Source of the DNA: Paenibacillus nanensis
GTDB taxonomy: Bacteria > Bacillota > Bacilli > Paenibacillales > Paenibacillaceae
Direction of reading: 5' to 3'
Length of the DNA stretch: 64,000 bases
Assembly: GCF_003583765.1 (NCBI RefSeq)
Contig: NZ_QXQA01000002.1
Span: 496,001 to 560,000, forward strand
Each line of letters starts with the position of its first letter. The stretch's first letter is position 1. Of the stretch, positions 44,322-53,893 are shown in pieces. A program made the translations under genes and the position numbers. Under the pieces are notes generated by a model. It saw nothing but the letters and a program-made list of their open reading frames with translations, was not told the DNA's origin and searched no databases.

Positions 44322-46019
44322 TTACTCGCTGAACATTTCGATCCGTTCGTTCAACAGCTCCTGGAACTGCTCCTCCAGCTCCGGAACGCCAATCGCGTTC
44401 AGCTCGGCTTGGAACGAATCCCACAAGCCGTCGAATGCTTCAGGCTTGGCCATGATCATCTCCGGAATCCGCTTTCTTACCACTTCATTGAGCTTCTGCA
44501 TCGTAATCGCGCCTTCGGATTCCTGCGGGATGTTGATCTGCCATGCCGCTCCCCATGGCTTGACCGGGAATTCGTCAACCTTAGGATACAGATCCATCCA
44601 CATCGTTGCGCCGTAGTTTTTCAGCACTTCTTTCTCGATATCGGTATATTTCCCGATAATTTGCTCCTTCGAGTCGATCTTGTAGGTTTGTCCGGTTGAA
44701 TCCTTGACGCCTACGCCGTATTCCGGGAACGGATACAGGTAAGTCTCGATGCCTGTCTTCTTGCCGTATTGCGGGTCGGTAATACGCTTTTGCATCTCTT
44801 CCGGCGAAATGACGCGCTTGCCGTTCTCGACTGTGTAGTGCTCGCCTTCGATACCCCAGTTATTCAAAATTTGCGCCTCTTCGGAGCACAGCCAATCAAG
44901 GAACTTAATAATTCTTACCGGATCTTTGGCGCTGGTCGAGATCCCGACGCCGGTACCGCCGGAATAGCCCGGGCTTTGGAAGTTGCGGTTTTTAAAGTTC
45001 TCATTCAGGACGATTGGATACATGCCGTACGTCCTTTCCGGCTTGCCTGCTTGCAGTAGAGCCTGTTCCGGCTCGCGGAACTGCCATTCCGAATCGATGA
45101 GTCCGAGCACCCTTCCGGATGCGATTTTTGCTTTATACTGGTCGTACTTTTGCACGAAGCTGTCCGGATCGATCAAGCCCGTGTTGAACATATGGTTCAG
45201 CCATTTGAAATATTCCTTCTCTTCAGGCCGGGTGTAATGGATGACAGGGTCCTTGGTCTCGTCGTCGATATACCATTCGCCGTCGTCAGAACCGCCCGTG
45301 GAGAAGACGGCCGGATTCGTGACAGATTGCGCGATCCTCCAATCGTCCGCCAGCAGCGACAAGCCAAGCGTCGGTTGTCCGTCGATCGTCGGATGCTTCT
45401 CCATATAAGCGCGGATCGCATTCTCGAAATCTTTAACCGTTTTCATTTCCGGATAACCAAGCTCCTTCACGACCTCGTGCTGAAGCATAAAGCCGTCGCG
45501 CGGCTCCCACTGCTCTTCATTAACGCCGTAAGTGCCGAGGAAATAGATGGATGGGTCGTCCTTGCTCCAGCGAAGACGGTTCAGGTAATCCCCGTACAGC
45601 TTCTTAATATTGGGCCCATGCTCCTCGATGAGCGGCGTCAGATCAATCAGACCCCCGGCATTGATAATCGTATTGACGTTGTTGTTCGCGAAAATTAGAT
45701 CCGGATATTCGCCGCTTGCTGCCATAAGCGAAAGCTTTTGCATCGGATCGCCGACCGGATAGTCGGGCTTCAGGGTAACGCCCGTCAGCTCTTTAATTTT
45801 TTTGCCGACTGGACTCTCCATATCTTCCCACTGCGTGTTCGGCTGCGAACTGAACATCGTGATCGTAATCGGAGACAGCGTGTCCGCCGGTTCTCCCTCG
45901 GCCTCTTCCTTGTTGTTCACCGTGCCCGCGCTGTTTCCATTATTCCCGTCCGAGCATGCGGACAGGAAGATGAGCAGGGCGGCCAGCGGAAGCGCGAACC
46001 ACTTTTTAACGCTTTTCAT
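44322..46019 (-). CDS. LplA-type ABC substrate-binding lipoprotein
   Basis: The 565-residue binding protein has lipobox cysteine C22 (FLSAC) and the large LplA-like architecture common in Paenibacillus (WSKDDPSIYFLGTYGVNEEQ and later KFLDWLCSEEAQ). It follows the two permease genes, but with the dispersed repeat copy B and 239 bp between. It presumably binds oligosaccharides released by the wall-bound GH26 and GH36 partners. Confidence 0.92.
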   Translation of the reverse strand: MKSVKKWFALPLAALLIFLSACSDGNNGNSAGTVNNKEEAEGEPADTLSPITITMFSSQPNTQWEDMESPVGKKIKELTGVTLKPDYPVGDPMQKLSLMAASGEYPDLIFANNNVNTIINAGGLIDLTPLIEEHGPNIKKLYGDYLNRLRWSKDDPSIYFLGTYGVNEEQWEPRDGFMLQHEVVKELGYPEMKTVKDFENAIRAYMEKHPTIDGQPTLGLSLLADDWRIAQSVTNPAVFSTGGSDDGEWYIDDETKDPVIHYTRPEEKEYFKWLNHMFNTGLIDPDSFVQKYDQYKAKIASGRVLGLIDSEWQFREPEQALLQAGKPERTYGMYPIVLNENFKNRNFQSPGYSGGTGVGISTSAKDPVRIIKFLDWLCSEEAQILNNWGIEGEHYTVENGKRVISPEEMQKRITDPQYGKKTGIETYLYPFPEYGVGVKDSTGQTYKIDSKEQIIGKYTDIEKEVLKNYGATMWMDLYPKVDEFPVKPWGAAWQINIPQESEGAITMQKLNEVVRKRIPEMIMAKPEAFDGLWDSFQAELNAIGVPELEEQFQELLNERIEMFSE

Positions 46020-46065
46020 TCGTTAACCCTCCATTTTTTATATTGTATCAACAGTTCCCTGTTAG

Positions 46066-46242
46066 AGGTTGTTCAAAAAGTCCAGTTTTGATCACGAAGC
46101 ATCTCGGGAAGCTTATTCGACATCGAATATTGAATTCAGCCGGAACTTCCGGTGCTCACGTAGCTTCCACTACGCTCCGCTCCTCATTTCCTAGCTTCAT
46201 CCAATCTTCTCGGTGCTGAAAACCAGACTTTTTGAACACGCA
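46066..46242 (+). repeat. Dispersed repeat, copy B (177 bp) with flanking 7-bp duplication
   Basis: Ends carry inverted GTTCAAAAAGTC. The element is bracketed by exact CTGTTAG copies at 46059-46065 and 46243-46249, as expected for target-site duplication. It is the reverse-oriented match of copy A without the 42-bp module. It sits within the transport operon between permease and binding-protein genes. Confidence 0.85.
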
Positions 46243-46258
46243 CTGTTAGTACCGAAAG

Positions 46259-47149
46259 TCAGCTCTTCACCGCGCCCAGCGTCAAACCTTTGACGAAATA
46301 GCGCTGCAGGAAGGGGTATACGACGAGAATCGGCAGCGTGGCTACCATCGTAATGGATGCGCGGATCGATTCCGGCGAGACCTGGCTGGCAAATTCGGAG
46401 CTGCCGAGTCTTGCCTGCGAGCTGTCTCCAGCCTGCGTGTCCGACAATATTTTCATCAATTCGTACTGCAGCGTCGTCAGTTCCGAGTTCGTGCTGTTAT
46501 ACAGGAACGTATCGAACCAGGAATTCCACTGCCCTACCGCGACGAACAGCCCGATGGTGGCAAGCACCGGCTTGCAAAGCGGTAAGATGATACGGAAGAA
46601 AATCGTCAAATCGCTTGCCCCGTCCAGCTTGGCGGACTCCTGCAGGCTTATCGGCAGCCCGTCCATGTAGGAACGGATAACGAATACGTTCCAAGCGTTC
46701 ACGATGCCTGGCAGAATATAAACCCAGAAGCTGTTGATCAGGCTTAGATCGCGCATCAGCATATAGACCGGGATCAATCCGCCGGAGAAATAAAGCGTCA
46801 GCACGAAAAACAACGAGACCGGCTTGCGTGCGATAAAGTCTTTGCGGCTAAGCACATAGGCCAGCATGGAGCCGCTCAATATGCCGAGAAACGTACCCAG
46901 CACCGTGCGAAGCACCGAGTTTTTGAATGCGGTCAGCAGATCGTTATACCTAAAAATCTGCTCGTAATTATTCCAGGTGAACATACGCGGCCACACGTAG
47001 ATGCCGCCTCTTACCGTATCGAGCGAATCGTTGAACGAGATAGCCAGAAGGTTCAAGAACGGATAAATCGTTGCGATGCCCACGAGCAGCATGAATCCGT
47101 ACAGAAAAACGTTGAAGGCGACGCTGCCCGGTGTTGCGCGATATTTCAT
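46259..47149 (-). CDS. Carbohydrate ABC transporter permease (YtcP-type)
   Basis: The 296-residue membrane protein begins with SVAFNVFLYGFMLLVGIATI and contains the contact loop GLPISLQESAKLDGASDLTI. It forms a channel with the LplB-type permease encoded 14 bp upstream. No ATPase gene is nearby, so a shared ATPase is expected. Confidence 0.92.
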   Translation of the reverse strand: MKYRATPGSVAFNVFLYGFMLLVGIATIYPFLNLLAISFNDSLDTVRGGIYVWPRMFTWNNYEQIFRYNDLLTAFKNSVLRTVLGTFLGILSGSMLAYVLSRKDFIARKPVSLFFVLTLYFSGGLIPVYMLMRDLSLINSFWVYILPGIVNAWNVFVIRSYMDGLPISLQESAKLDGASDLTIFFRIILPLCKPVLATIGLFVAVGQWNSWFDTFLYNSTNSELTTLQYELMKILSDTQAGDSSQARLGSSEFASQVSPESIRASITMVATLPILVVYPFLQRYFVKGLTLGAVKS

Positions 47150-47163
47150 TTTGCTGCCTCCTC

Positions 47164-48120
47164 CTATATGACGCTTTCTTTGGTAATCCGCTTGAAAATC
47201 CAGTTGGAGAGAAGCAGCAGCGTTATCGCGACCATCGAGTTGACGATGCCGAGCGCCGTGCCGAAGGAGAAGCGCCCCATTCCGATGCCGTAGTTGAGCA
47301 CGTAGAGATCAAGCACTTCCGAATAATCCAACACCAGACTATTGCCAAGCAAATATTGCTTCTCGAATCCGATGCTTGTGAGCCACCCGATGGAGAGGAT
47401 CAGCATAACCATCATGGTCGACCGGATACCGGGGAGCGTGATGTGCCAGATGCGCCGGAACCGGCTTGCTCCGTCAACCGTCGCCGCTTCGTACAGCTCC
47501 GGGTCGATTCCCGCAATGGCAGCCAGGAAGATGATCGAATTCCAGCCCATCTCCTTCCATAGATCCGACAGCGTGACGATCACCCAAAACCATTCCCCTT
47601 TGGCCATGAATTGGATCGGTTTGTCCGTTATGTTCAGCCACATTAACAGCTCGTTCACGACCCCGTCCACCGAAAGGATCTTCGTTATGATGCCGGCGGC
47701 CACAACCCATGACACGAAATGCGGAAGGTACGAGATGGTCTGTATCGACCTTTTGAAGAAGGCGAACCGAATCTCGTTGAGCAGAATTGCGAACAGGACA
47801 GGCACGGTGTAGCCGGCGATCAATGCCATAAAGCTCATCGCAAGCGTATTCCGCAGCACAAGGTAAAATTGCGGCTCTTGGAAAATCGCAATGAAGTTCT
47901 TCATTCCGACCCAGTCCTGCTCGGAGAAGTCGAGCCCCGGCTTAAAGCTTTGGAAAGCCATCGTCCAGCCCCATAGGGGCAAATAATTGAACACGAATAC
48001 TAACGCGACAAAGGGAAGCGACATCAAAAACAGATATCGCTGCTCGATCATCGTTCTCCAAAGCGATCGCTTTGTTCTGGAGACCTGTGAGAGCGGTTGT
48101 AGTGAAGTTTCAGTTTTCAT
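47164..48120 (-). CDS. Carbohydrate ABC transporter permease (LplB-type)
   Basis: The 318-residue protein has the LplB features YLFLMSLPFVALVFVFNYLP and LYEAATVDGASRFRRIWHIT. It is the first gene of the transport operon. Two cre- or LacI-like boxes lie 23-67 bp upstream of its ATG. Confidence 0.92.
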   Translation of the reverse strand: MKTETSLQPLSQVSRTKRSLWRTMIEQRYLFLMSLPFVALVFVFNYLPLWGWTMAFQSFKPGLDFSEQDWVGMKNFIAIFQEPQFYLVLRNTLAMSFMALIAGYTVPVLFAILLNEIRFAFFKRSIQTISYLPHFVSWVVAAGIITKILSVDGVVNELLMWLNITDKPIQFMAKGEWFWVIVTLSDLWKEMGWNSIIFLAAIAGIDPELYEAATVDGASRFRRIWHITLPGIRSTMMVMLILSIGWLTSIGFEKQYLLGNSLVLDYSEVLDLYVLNYGIGMGRFSFGTALGIVNSMVAITLLLLSNWIFKRITKESVI

Positions 48121-48142
48121 CCGGTGAACGCTCCTTTATTGA

Positions 48143-48187
48143 TGTAAACGCTACATTTCCAACTATAAAGAAAATACAGCGTTTTCA
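48143..48187 (-). promoter_or_regulatory. Two LacI/CcpA-like boxes before the transport operon
   Basis: TGTAAACGCTACA lies at 48143-48155. TGAAAACGCTGTAT (minus strand) lies at 48187 to 48174 and matches the boxes at 4425-4438 and 57106-57119 at most positions. Either global CcpA or the nearby LacI protein may bind. Confidence 0.5.
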
Positions 48188-48212
48188 ATACGAGGCGATC
48201 CGGAGGTCATTC

Positions 48213-48239
48213 ATATAAAAATTAGACATCCGTTATGTC
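48213..48239 (-). terminator. Weak terminator of the two-component genes
   Basis: A 5-bp stem GACAT/ATGTC overlaps the response regulator stop codon and is followed on the minus strand by TAATTTTTATA. The stem is short, so efficiency is doubtful. Confidence 0.4.
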
Positions 48240-49783
48240 CGGTTGCCGCCTCGCCACCTCTCCCGGAAAGCTGACGGCGATTCCCCTTCCATCCGCTTGA
48301 ACTTCGCGTGAAAATAGTCGACGTTCGCATATCCGACGGCGGCCGCTACCTCATAGACCTTCGCTCCCTGTGCCAGCATACGCTTAGCCTGCTTCATACG
48401 CAGCCCATCGAGGTAGGCGTTGAAGGTCTCGCCGGTCTGCGCCTTAAACAGCTTGCCAAGATACGAGCTGTTGTAATGAAAGGTGCGGGCCAGACTCTCG
48501 AGCGTCAGGCCCGATCCGAAATGCTCGGCTACGTAATCGAGCAGCTGCGCGAACGTCTCATGCTTCCGTGCCCTGCCCCAGCTCTCCATCAGCCGGTACA
48601 GCTCGCGCTCCGTATAACCGCACGCATCTCGCAGCGTGCAGCAAATCTTCAGCTCCTCTACGAACCGATGCAGGGGAAGCGCGTGCGCGCGAACGCTTTC
48701 GTCGATTGCGGCCAACCGTCCGACAATCTCTACATACATAGACGCCAATGCGGCCTTGATACGGGACTCCTGCCAGCCCGAATGAAGCGCATCCCGCTCC
48801 AGCCTGCCGATCGTTTCTGCAATCGCGGTTTCGTGACCGGCCGCCGCATATTCGGCAATCTCCGCCGCATAATGTTCAACGGAGACATCGGCTGGCGGGG
48901 CGCCGTCGCCATCCGTAACCGGAACGATCGCGCTCCCGGACCTTCCGTGCAGAAATTTGTCCTTCATTAGCTGATAAGCCGTCCGGTAAGCGCGATGGAT
49001 ATCCGACAGCTCCGCCGCCCGCTCTCCTTCCGCAACCACGATATCCATACGGGAAAGCTCCGGCTCCTCTTCCCCCAGCCGGTCAATCAACTCGTTAATG
49101 CCGTGTTCCTCGGTTACGATCACGAGATAAGGCCTTACGATGCCAGTAATGCACGGCCCGTGCCGCAGGAGCTTCCGCTCGACCGCTTCCTGCACTTCGC
49201 GCCATGCGGATAACGGGGACTCCTCCCGCTCTTCGCCAAGCAGAAAAACGCGGTACTGCCGCCACGGCTGTCCTCCCCTTTTTGCGAACAGGCGCAAATC
49301 GGACTCGTCCAGCTTCTCGGCAGCTGTCTCTTCTTCACAGAGCCGCTGCAGCATACGTTCGGCGCGAAGCGGAATGGCGTCCGCCAATTGCTTCTGCCGC
49401 CGATCCCGTTCCTCCCATTCGCCGCGCAGCATCTTAAGTTTTGCAATCAGCTGCGTCGGCTCGATCGGTTTCACCAGATAGCAACGAACGCCGAATTCCG
49501 TGGCCTTCTGCGCATAGGAAAATTCGGAGTATCCACTCAGCACGATAAAGTCCGTCTGCAGCCCGATCCTGCGGGCCTCTTCGATCAGCTCGATTCCATC
49601 CATGCCGGGCATCTTCAAATCGATAATGGCGACATCCGGCTTCATATCACGGCAAAGCGCCAGCCCCTCCACTCCGTTGTCGCTTTCGCCGCAAAGCTCG
49701 ATTTGGAAGCTCGACCAGTCGATAATCGTTTTGAGGCCCTGCCGAATGACCGGTTCGTCGTCAACAATCGCCAATTTATACAT
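48233..49783 (-). CDS. YesN-type response regulator with AraC output domain
   Basis: The 516-residue protein has a receiver domain (AIVDDEPVIRQG; phospho-acceptor Asp in AIIDLKMPGMDG), a long middle linker and a C-terminal AraC helix-turn-helix (YNSSYLGKLFKAQTGETFNA). Its start overlaps the end of the kinase gene by 8 bp. With the kinase it forms a YesMN-type system, which in Paenibacillus normally controls the adjacent sugar transporter operon (48120 downward). Confidence 0.92.
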   Translation of the reverse strand: MYKLAIVDDEPVIRQGLKTIIDWSSFQIELCGESDNGVEGLALCRDMKPDVAIIDLKMPGMDGIELIEEARRIGLQTDFIVLSGYSEFSYAQKATEFGVRCYLVKPIEPTQLIAKLKMLRGEWEERDRRQKQLADAIPLRAERMLQRLCEEETAAEKLDESDLRLFAKRGGQPWRQYRVFLLGEEREESPLSAWREVQEAVERKLLRHGPCITGIVRPYLVIVTEEHGINELIDRLGEEEPELSRMDIVVAEGERAAELSDIHRAYRTAYQLMKDKFLHGRSGSAIVPVTDGDGAPPADVSVEHYAAEIAEYAAAGHETAIAETIGRLERDALHSGWQESRIKAALASMYVEIVGRLAAIDESVRAHALPLHRFVEELKICCTLRDACGYTERELYRLMESWGRARKHETFAQLLDYVAEHFGSGLTLESLARTFHYNSSYLGKLFKAQTGETFNAYLDGLRMKQAKRMLAQGAKVYEVAAAVGYANVDYFHAKFKRMEGESPSAFRERWRGGNRT

Positions 49784-51611
49784 GCTTTTGTTCTCCTCTC
49801 GGCAATGTCATGATCACGGTTGTACCTTCGCCCTCCCGGCTTGTGAGCCGCAGCCCGTACTCTTGACCGTAAAATAGCTTCATCCGCTGATGAACGTTTC
49901 GCAGGCCGATCCGCTTGCCCGTGTCATCCTCCTGATCGTCCAGCGACGCCACAAGGTCATGCAGCTTCCCCGCTTCGATACCGACTCCGTTATCTTTTAT
50001 GACAACCAGCAGTTTCCCCGGCTCGAAGTCGAGGCTGACATCGACAAATCCCGAACCGATCTTCCGCTCGATGCCGTGCACGATTGCGTTCTCCACGATC
50101 GGCTGCAACAGCAAAGGCAGAATCGTTATATCCTGGACTTCATTCGTATTCGGGAGGCTGTACGCAAGCTTCGACCCGAACCGGAAATGCTGAATCTCAA
50201 GATACATCCGGGTCAGTTCGATCTCCGAAGCGAAGGGCACTGCGCCTTGGCCCGCCTCTAAATTGTTTCGCAGCAGCGCGCCGATCGATTTCACGATGTC
50301 GGCTATCTCTCCTTCTCCATTGCAGTGCGCCTTCATGCGCACCGTCTCCAGCGCATTGAACAGGAAATGAGGGTCCACCTGATTGGCCAGCATCTTGAAT
50401 CGGATTTCCTTCTGTTTCATCTCCAGCTCATGACGCGATTCGGCCACCTCCCGGACTTGGCGCATCAGATCGCCGATGTTCGCGACCATATGGTTGAAAT
50501 GGCGTGAGAGCTGTCCGATCTCGTCGTTGCCTTTGACGAGCGAGTAATGCTGAAGATCGCCTCGGGCCACCCGCCGCATGTCATGACTAAGGACGCTGAT
50601 CCTCTTGCTGATCGCAGCGGAGAAGAACAGAATGAGCGCACAGGAGGCCAACAAGCTGGCACCGACAATGGTATAGGCGATCAGGCTAACCTGACGGGCA
50701 TCCCGAACAATCGATGTTTCCGGAATGACGCTTACGATATGCAAGCGGTCTGCGCTAGCCGCAAATTCGATCGACTCCACGAGCAGCTTGGCCGGCTCGT
50801 CCCTGAAGCGGATCGAGCGGACTCCGTCAGCTTCCCGCGGAAGCTCCCCTTCCAGCTGAAGAAATTGCTGCAGAGGCTTCCCAATCCATGCCTTGTCATT
50901 GGAGGCGACGATCTCGCCGCGGTCGGTATAAATCAGCGTCTCGAACGGCTCCTGCTCCAAGATCGCGTTCAGCACGCCTGGGTTTACGCTAATCACGAGC
51001 ATGCCGATGTAGCTCATATCGAGGTTATAAACCTGTCTTACAAGACTTAGATGCTTCGCATTGCTTCTGGTCGGATCGGGCACGTAGTCCCATACAATTT
51101 TGCCCCGGCTTTCGAGCCCGTTTTGAAACCAACTGGCGGAGGCCGTCTGTGCATCCGTTCGGAAGATCGACCAATTCTCGAGCAGCGTTTCGTTGTTCAC
51201 ATACATCCGGATGCCGGCAATGCTTTTATACAGCTCCAAATACGTGGTGAAGCTGTCATAGCTGCGATACGCCTGAAACACCTCGGATTCCGAAGCGTAT
51301 TCTCGAGAGACAATTTCCTTTAATTTTTTGTCAAAAAATATGGTGTTCGAAACGCCTTCATGGATTTGCAGCGTTTCCTCCACCTGCCGTTCGATTTTTT
51401 TCAAATTGTTAGCCGCTTGCTCGACGGCATGATTTACGGATTGCTCCCGAAGCGTATTCGTGAGCAGCTGTCCGACGACCAGCACCGGCAGGAAAACGAC
51501 CAGCAGGTAGGAGAGCACCAGCTTTCTTCTCGTTCGGATATTATTCATAGAGGTAGAAAAAGCCGTTAAACCGCGCCTCCAAGGGCTCGGCTCTATCCTG
51601 AACATACTCAT
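49776..51611 (-). CDS. YesM-type sensor histidine kinase
   Basis: The 611-residue membrane kinase has an N-terminal helix (LVLSYLLVVFLPVLVVGQLL), an extracellular sensor of about 240 residues, a second helix near 295-315, a HAMP segment and a kinase core with NQVDPHFLFNALETV, whose His is the phosphorylation site, then LLLQPIVENAIVHG and a GVGIEAGKL ATP lid. ATG 51611 after AAGGGTGAG is preferred to GTG 51620. It likely senses extracellular sugar or its binding protein. Confidence 0.92.
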   Translation of the reverse strand: MSMFRIEPSPWRRGLTAFSTSMNNIRTRRKLVLSYLLVVFLPVLVVGQLLTNTLREQSVNHAVEQAANNLKKIERQVEETLQIHEGVSNTIFFDKKLKEIVSREYASESEVFQAYRSYDSFTTYLELYKSIAGIRMYVNNETLLENWSIFRTDAQTASASWFQNGLESRGKIVWDYVPDPTRSNAKHLSLVRQVYNLDMSYIGMLVISVNPGVLNAILEQEPFETLIYTDRGEIVASNDKAWIGKPLQQFLQLEGELPREADGVRSIRFRDEPAKLLVESIEFAASADRLHIVSVIPETSIVRDARQVSLIAYTIVGASLLASCALILFFSAAISKRISVLSHDMRRVARGDLQHYSLVKGNDEIGQLSRHFNHMVANIGDLMRQVREVAESRHELEMKQKEIRFKMLANQVDPHFLFNALETVRMKAHCNGEGEIADIVKSIGALLRNNLEAGQGAVPFASEIELTRMYLEIQHFRFGSKLAYSLPNTNEVQDITILPLLLQPIVENAIVHGIERKIGSGFVDVSLDFEPGKLLVVIKDNGVGIEAGKLHDLVASLDDQEDDTGKRIGLRNVHQRMKLFYGQEYGLRLTSREGEGTTVIMTLPRGEQKHV

Positions 51612-51641
51612 CCAGCTCACCCTTCACTTAAAATGAGACAA

Positions 51642-51674
51642 GGATGTCTCCAAAGCCGCGGCTTCGAGACATCC
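51642..51674 (-). terminator. Terminator after the GH36 gene
   Basis: Perfect 9-bp outer arms GGATGTCTC/GAGACATCC enclose a further AAGCC/GGCTT pairing. On the minus strand TTGTCTCATTTT follows. It separates the GH26-GH36 operon from the two-component operon. Confidence 0.8.
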
Positions 51675-51687
51675 TCCAATTATCGAA

Positions 51688-53853
51688 CTATGCGCTTACT
51701 GCCCTTACCTTAAACCAAGTGCTGGCATAATCGCCTGAAAGCTGCGGAACGATTAAGCCTGCCTGCGTCAAGCGGTCGCCGCCGAACGTTCCGATCATGC
51801 CGTCCGGCCCTTCAATCTCGTACGTCAGCGATTTGTCAATTCCTTTGAGCTTCAGCATCTCGGGCGCAGGGTTCGGCTTGGCAAGGACACGGAAGAAGAA
51901 CACCAACGCCTCCGAACGATCCTCCGTCACAAACATCCAGGCTGTCTCGTTGCTCTCGAACGGACTTCGTAGCCGGTAAAGATCGCCTTGCTGCACAAGC
52001 GAGCGGATCTCCTTATACATGGCGATCTGCTCCTTGACCTCGGCTTTCTCGGCTTCGCTGAATTTCGTCAAATCGAGCTCGTAGCCAAAGTTGCCGGACA
52101 TCGCCGCCTCGCCGCGCATCTTGAGCGGCGTCTCCCGGCCGACTTGATGATTCGGCACTGCGGATACATGGGCGCCGATCGCGCTTACCGGATAGATCAG
52201 GCTGGTGCCGTACTGGATTTTCAACCGCTCCACCGCGTCCGTATTATCGCTGGTCCACGTCTGCGGCATGTAATACAGCATACCCGGGTCGAAGCGCCCG
52301 CCTCCGCTGGCGCAGCTTTCGAACAGAATGTGTGGGAATGCCGAGGTCAACCTCTCGAGCAGCTCGTAGAGTCCGAGCACATACCGGTGCGCGATCTCCT
52401 GCTGCCGGTCAGGCGGCGCCGCCGCGGATCCGATCTCCGTCAGCGCCCGGTTCATGTCCCATTTGACATAGGCGATCGGGACATCCGTGAAAATGCGGGA
52501 AAGCGCGTTATACAGATAGTCCCGAACTTCCTGCCGCGATAAATCGAGAACCAGCTGCCAGCGGGCCTCCGTTCGGCGGCGGCCGGCGACGTGCAGACAC
52601 CAGTCGGGATGCGAGCGGTACAAGTCGCTGTCCGGCGAAATCATTTCAGGCTCGAACCATAGGCCGAATTTCAGTCCGCGCCGGTTAATCCGTTCCGCCA
52701 AATCCCGAAGGCCGTTCGGCAGCTTTCGCCGGTCCTCGACCCAGTCGCCAAGCGAGCTGTTGTCGCTGTCGCGTTTGCCGAACCAGCCGTCATCCAGCAC
52801 GAATAGCTCAATGCCAAGCTCTGCTCCCGCCTCGGCGATCGTCTCGATTGTCTCCGCTGTAAAATTAAAGTACGTCGCTTCCCAATTGTTAACGAGTATC
52901 GGACGTTCCCGGTCCCGGTGAACACCGCGGCAGAGACGCTTCCGATACAGGCGGTGATAGGCCCTCGACATGCCGCCCAGGCCTTCGGCCGAATAAACCA
53001 ACACCGCCTCGGGCGTTTGAAAGCAATCCCCCGGCTGAAGCGTCCACGCGAAATCGAACGGATTCAGTCCGATCGCCATTCGAACGATTCCGAATGCGTC
53101 GACCTCCGCTTCGGCATGAAAGTTACCGCTGTATACCAGATTCATGGCGTACACTTCGCCATGCTCCTCGTCCGTTCCGGGACTGATTACGGCCGCGAAC
53201 GGATTATGCTGATGGCTGCTCATCCCCCGCCGGCTGCCGAAGCTCGTTGCTCCGGGGCCGAGCGGCCTGCGCTGAATGTGCGCCTCCCGCGTCCAATGCC
53301 CGGAAAGATACAACAGCTCATGATCGCCTTTACCGAACAGGTCTACACTCGCGCTAAGCGCGCGCAATAGCTTCAGCGTGCCGCCTCCCTTGTTCGCAAA
53401 TCGGACCGAACGCGTAATCGCGCCGCCCGAAAAGATGCTGTAACGAAGAACAACCGTCATGCCGGTATACGAATCTTCCAGCTCCAATTCCAACGTATCC
53501 GCTTCATCGTCCGACTCCGCATAGACGTAGGGCAGACCTTCAAGAGCTGGCTTTCCGGCCGAGACTGTATAGCCTTTGTAGCGAAGCTCCGTGATCCGGC
53601 TGCCGTCCTCAAGCAGCACCTGGTACGCAGGCGAACGGAAATCGCCCGAGCCGTATTGCGGATACTCTTGCGGCGTGCAATCGAGGAACGCCTTGCCTGT
53701 ATAAGGAGCAAGTCCCTCCAGGTTGCCGTCCGCCCGCAGCCGGCGCCCCCAATACGTGTGTACGGGATAGCCGTCTACGACTTGAATGACATAGCTGGTA
53801 TCGCCGGATTGCAGATGAAAAATTTGCTGTTCATTGTTTACGTAAATGGCCAC
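51688..53853 (-). CDS. GH36 alpha-galactosidase
   Basis: The 721-residue protein has the full GH36 architecture: N-terminal beta-supersandwich, barrel with FVLDDGWFGKRD, nucleophile D466 in YVKWDMNR, SCASGGGRFD, and acid/base D536 in WTSDNTDA. Length is typical of clan-D bacterial enzymes such as AgaA/AgaB. It lacks a signal peptide, so it works in the cytoplasm, removing alpha-galactosyl units from galactomannan or raffinose-type oligosaccharides. A GTG start follows GGGAGTGG. It is co-transcribed with the wall-bound GH26 gene, 40 bp upstream. Confidence 0.95.
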   Translation of the reverse strand: MAIYVNNEQQIFHLQSGDTSYVIQVVDGYPVHTYWGRRLRADGNLEGLAPYTGKAFLDCTPQEYPQYGSGDFRSPAYQVLLEDGSRITELRYKGYTVSAGKPALEGLPYVYAESDDEADTLELELEDSYTGMTVVLRYSIFSGGAITRSVRFANKGGGTLKLLRALSASVDLFGKGDHELLYLSGHWTREAHIQRRPLGPGATSFGSRRGMSSHQHNPFAAVISPGTDEEHGEVYAMNLVYSGNFHAEAEVDAFGIVRMAIGLNPFDFAWTLQPGDCFQTPEAVLVYSAEGLGGMSRAYHRLYRKRLCRGVHRDRERPILVNNWEATYFNFTAETIETIAEAGAELGIELFVLDDGWFGKRDSDNSSLGDWVEDRRKLPNGLRDLAERINRRGLKFGLWFEPEMISPDSDLYRSHPDWCLHVAGRRRTEARWQLVLDLSRQEVRDYLYNALSRIFTDVPIAYVKWDMNRALTEIGSAAAPPDRQQEIAHRYVLGLYELLERLTSAFPHILFESCASGGGRFDPGMLYYMPQTWTSDNTDAVERLKIQYGTSLIYPVSAIGAHVSAVPNHQVGRETPLKMRGEAAMSGNFGYELDLTKFSEAEKAEVKEQIAMYKEIRSLVQQGDLYRLRSPFESNETAWMFVTEDRSEALVFFFRVLAKPNPAPEMLKLKGIDKSLTYEIEGPDGMIGTFGGDRLTQAGLIVPQLSGDYASTWFKVRAVSA

Positions 53854-53893
53854 TTATTCCACTCCCATTTTCTCTTTACGATTTCATCGATTA

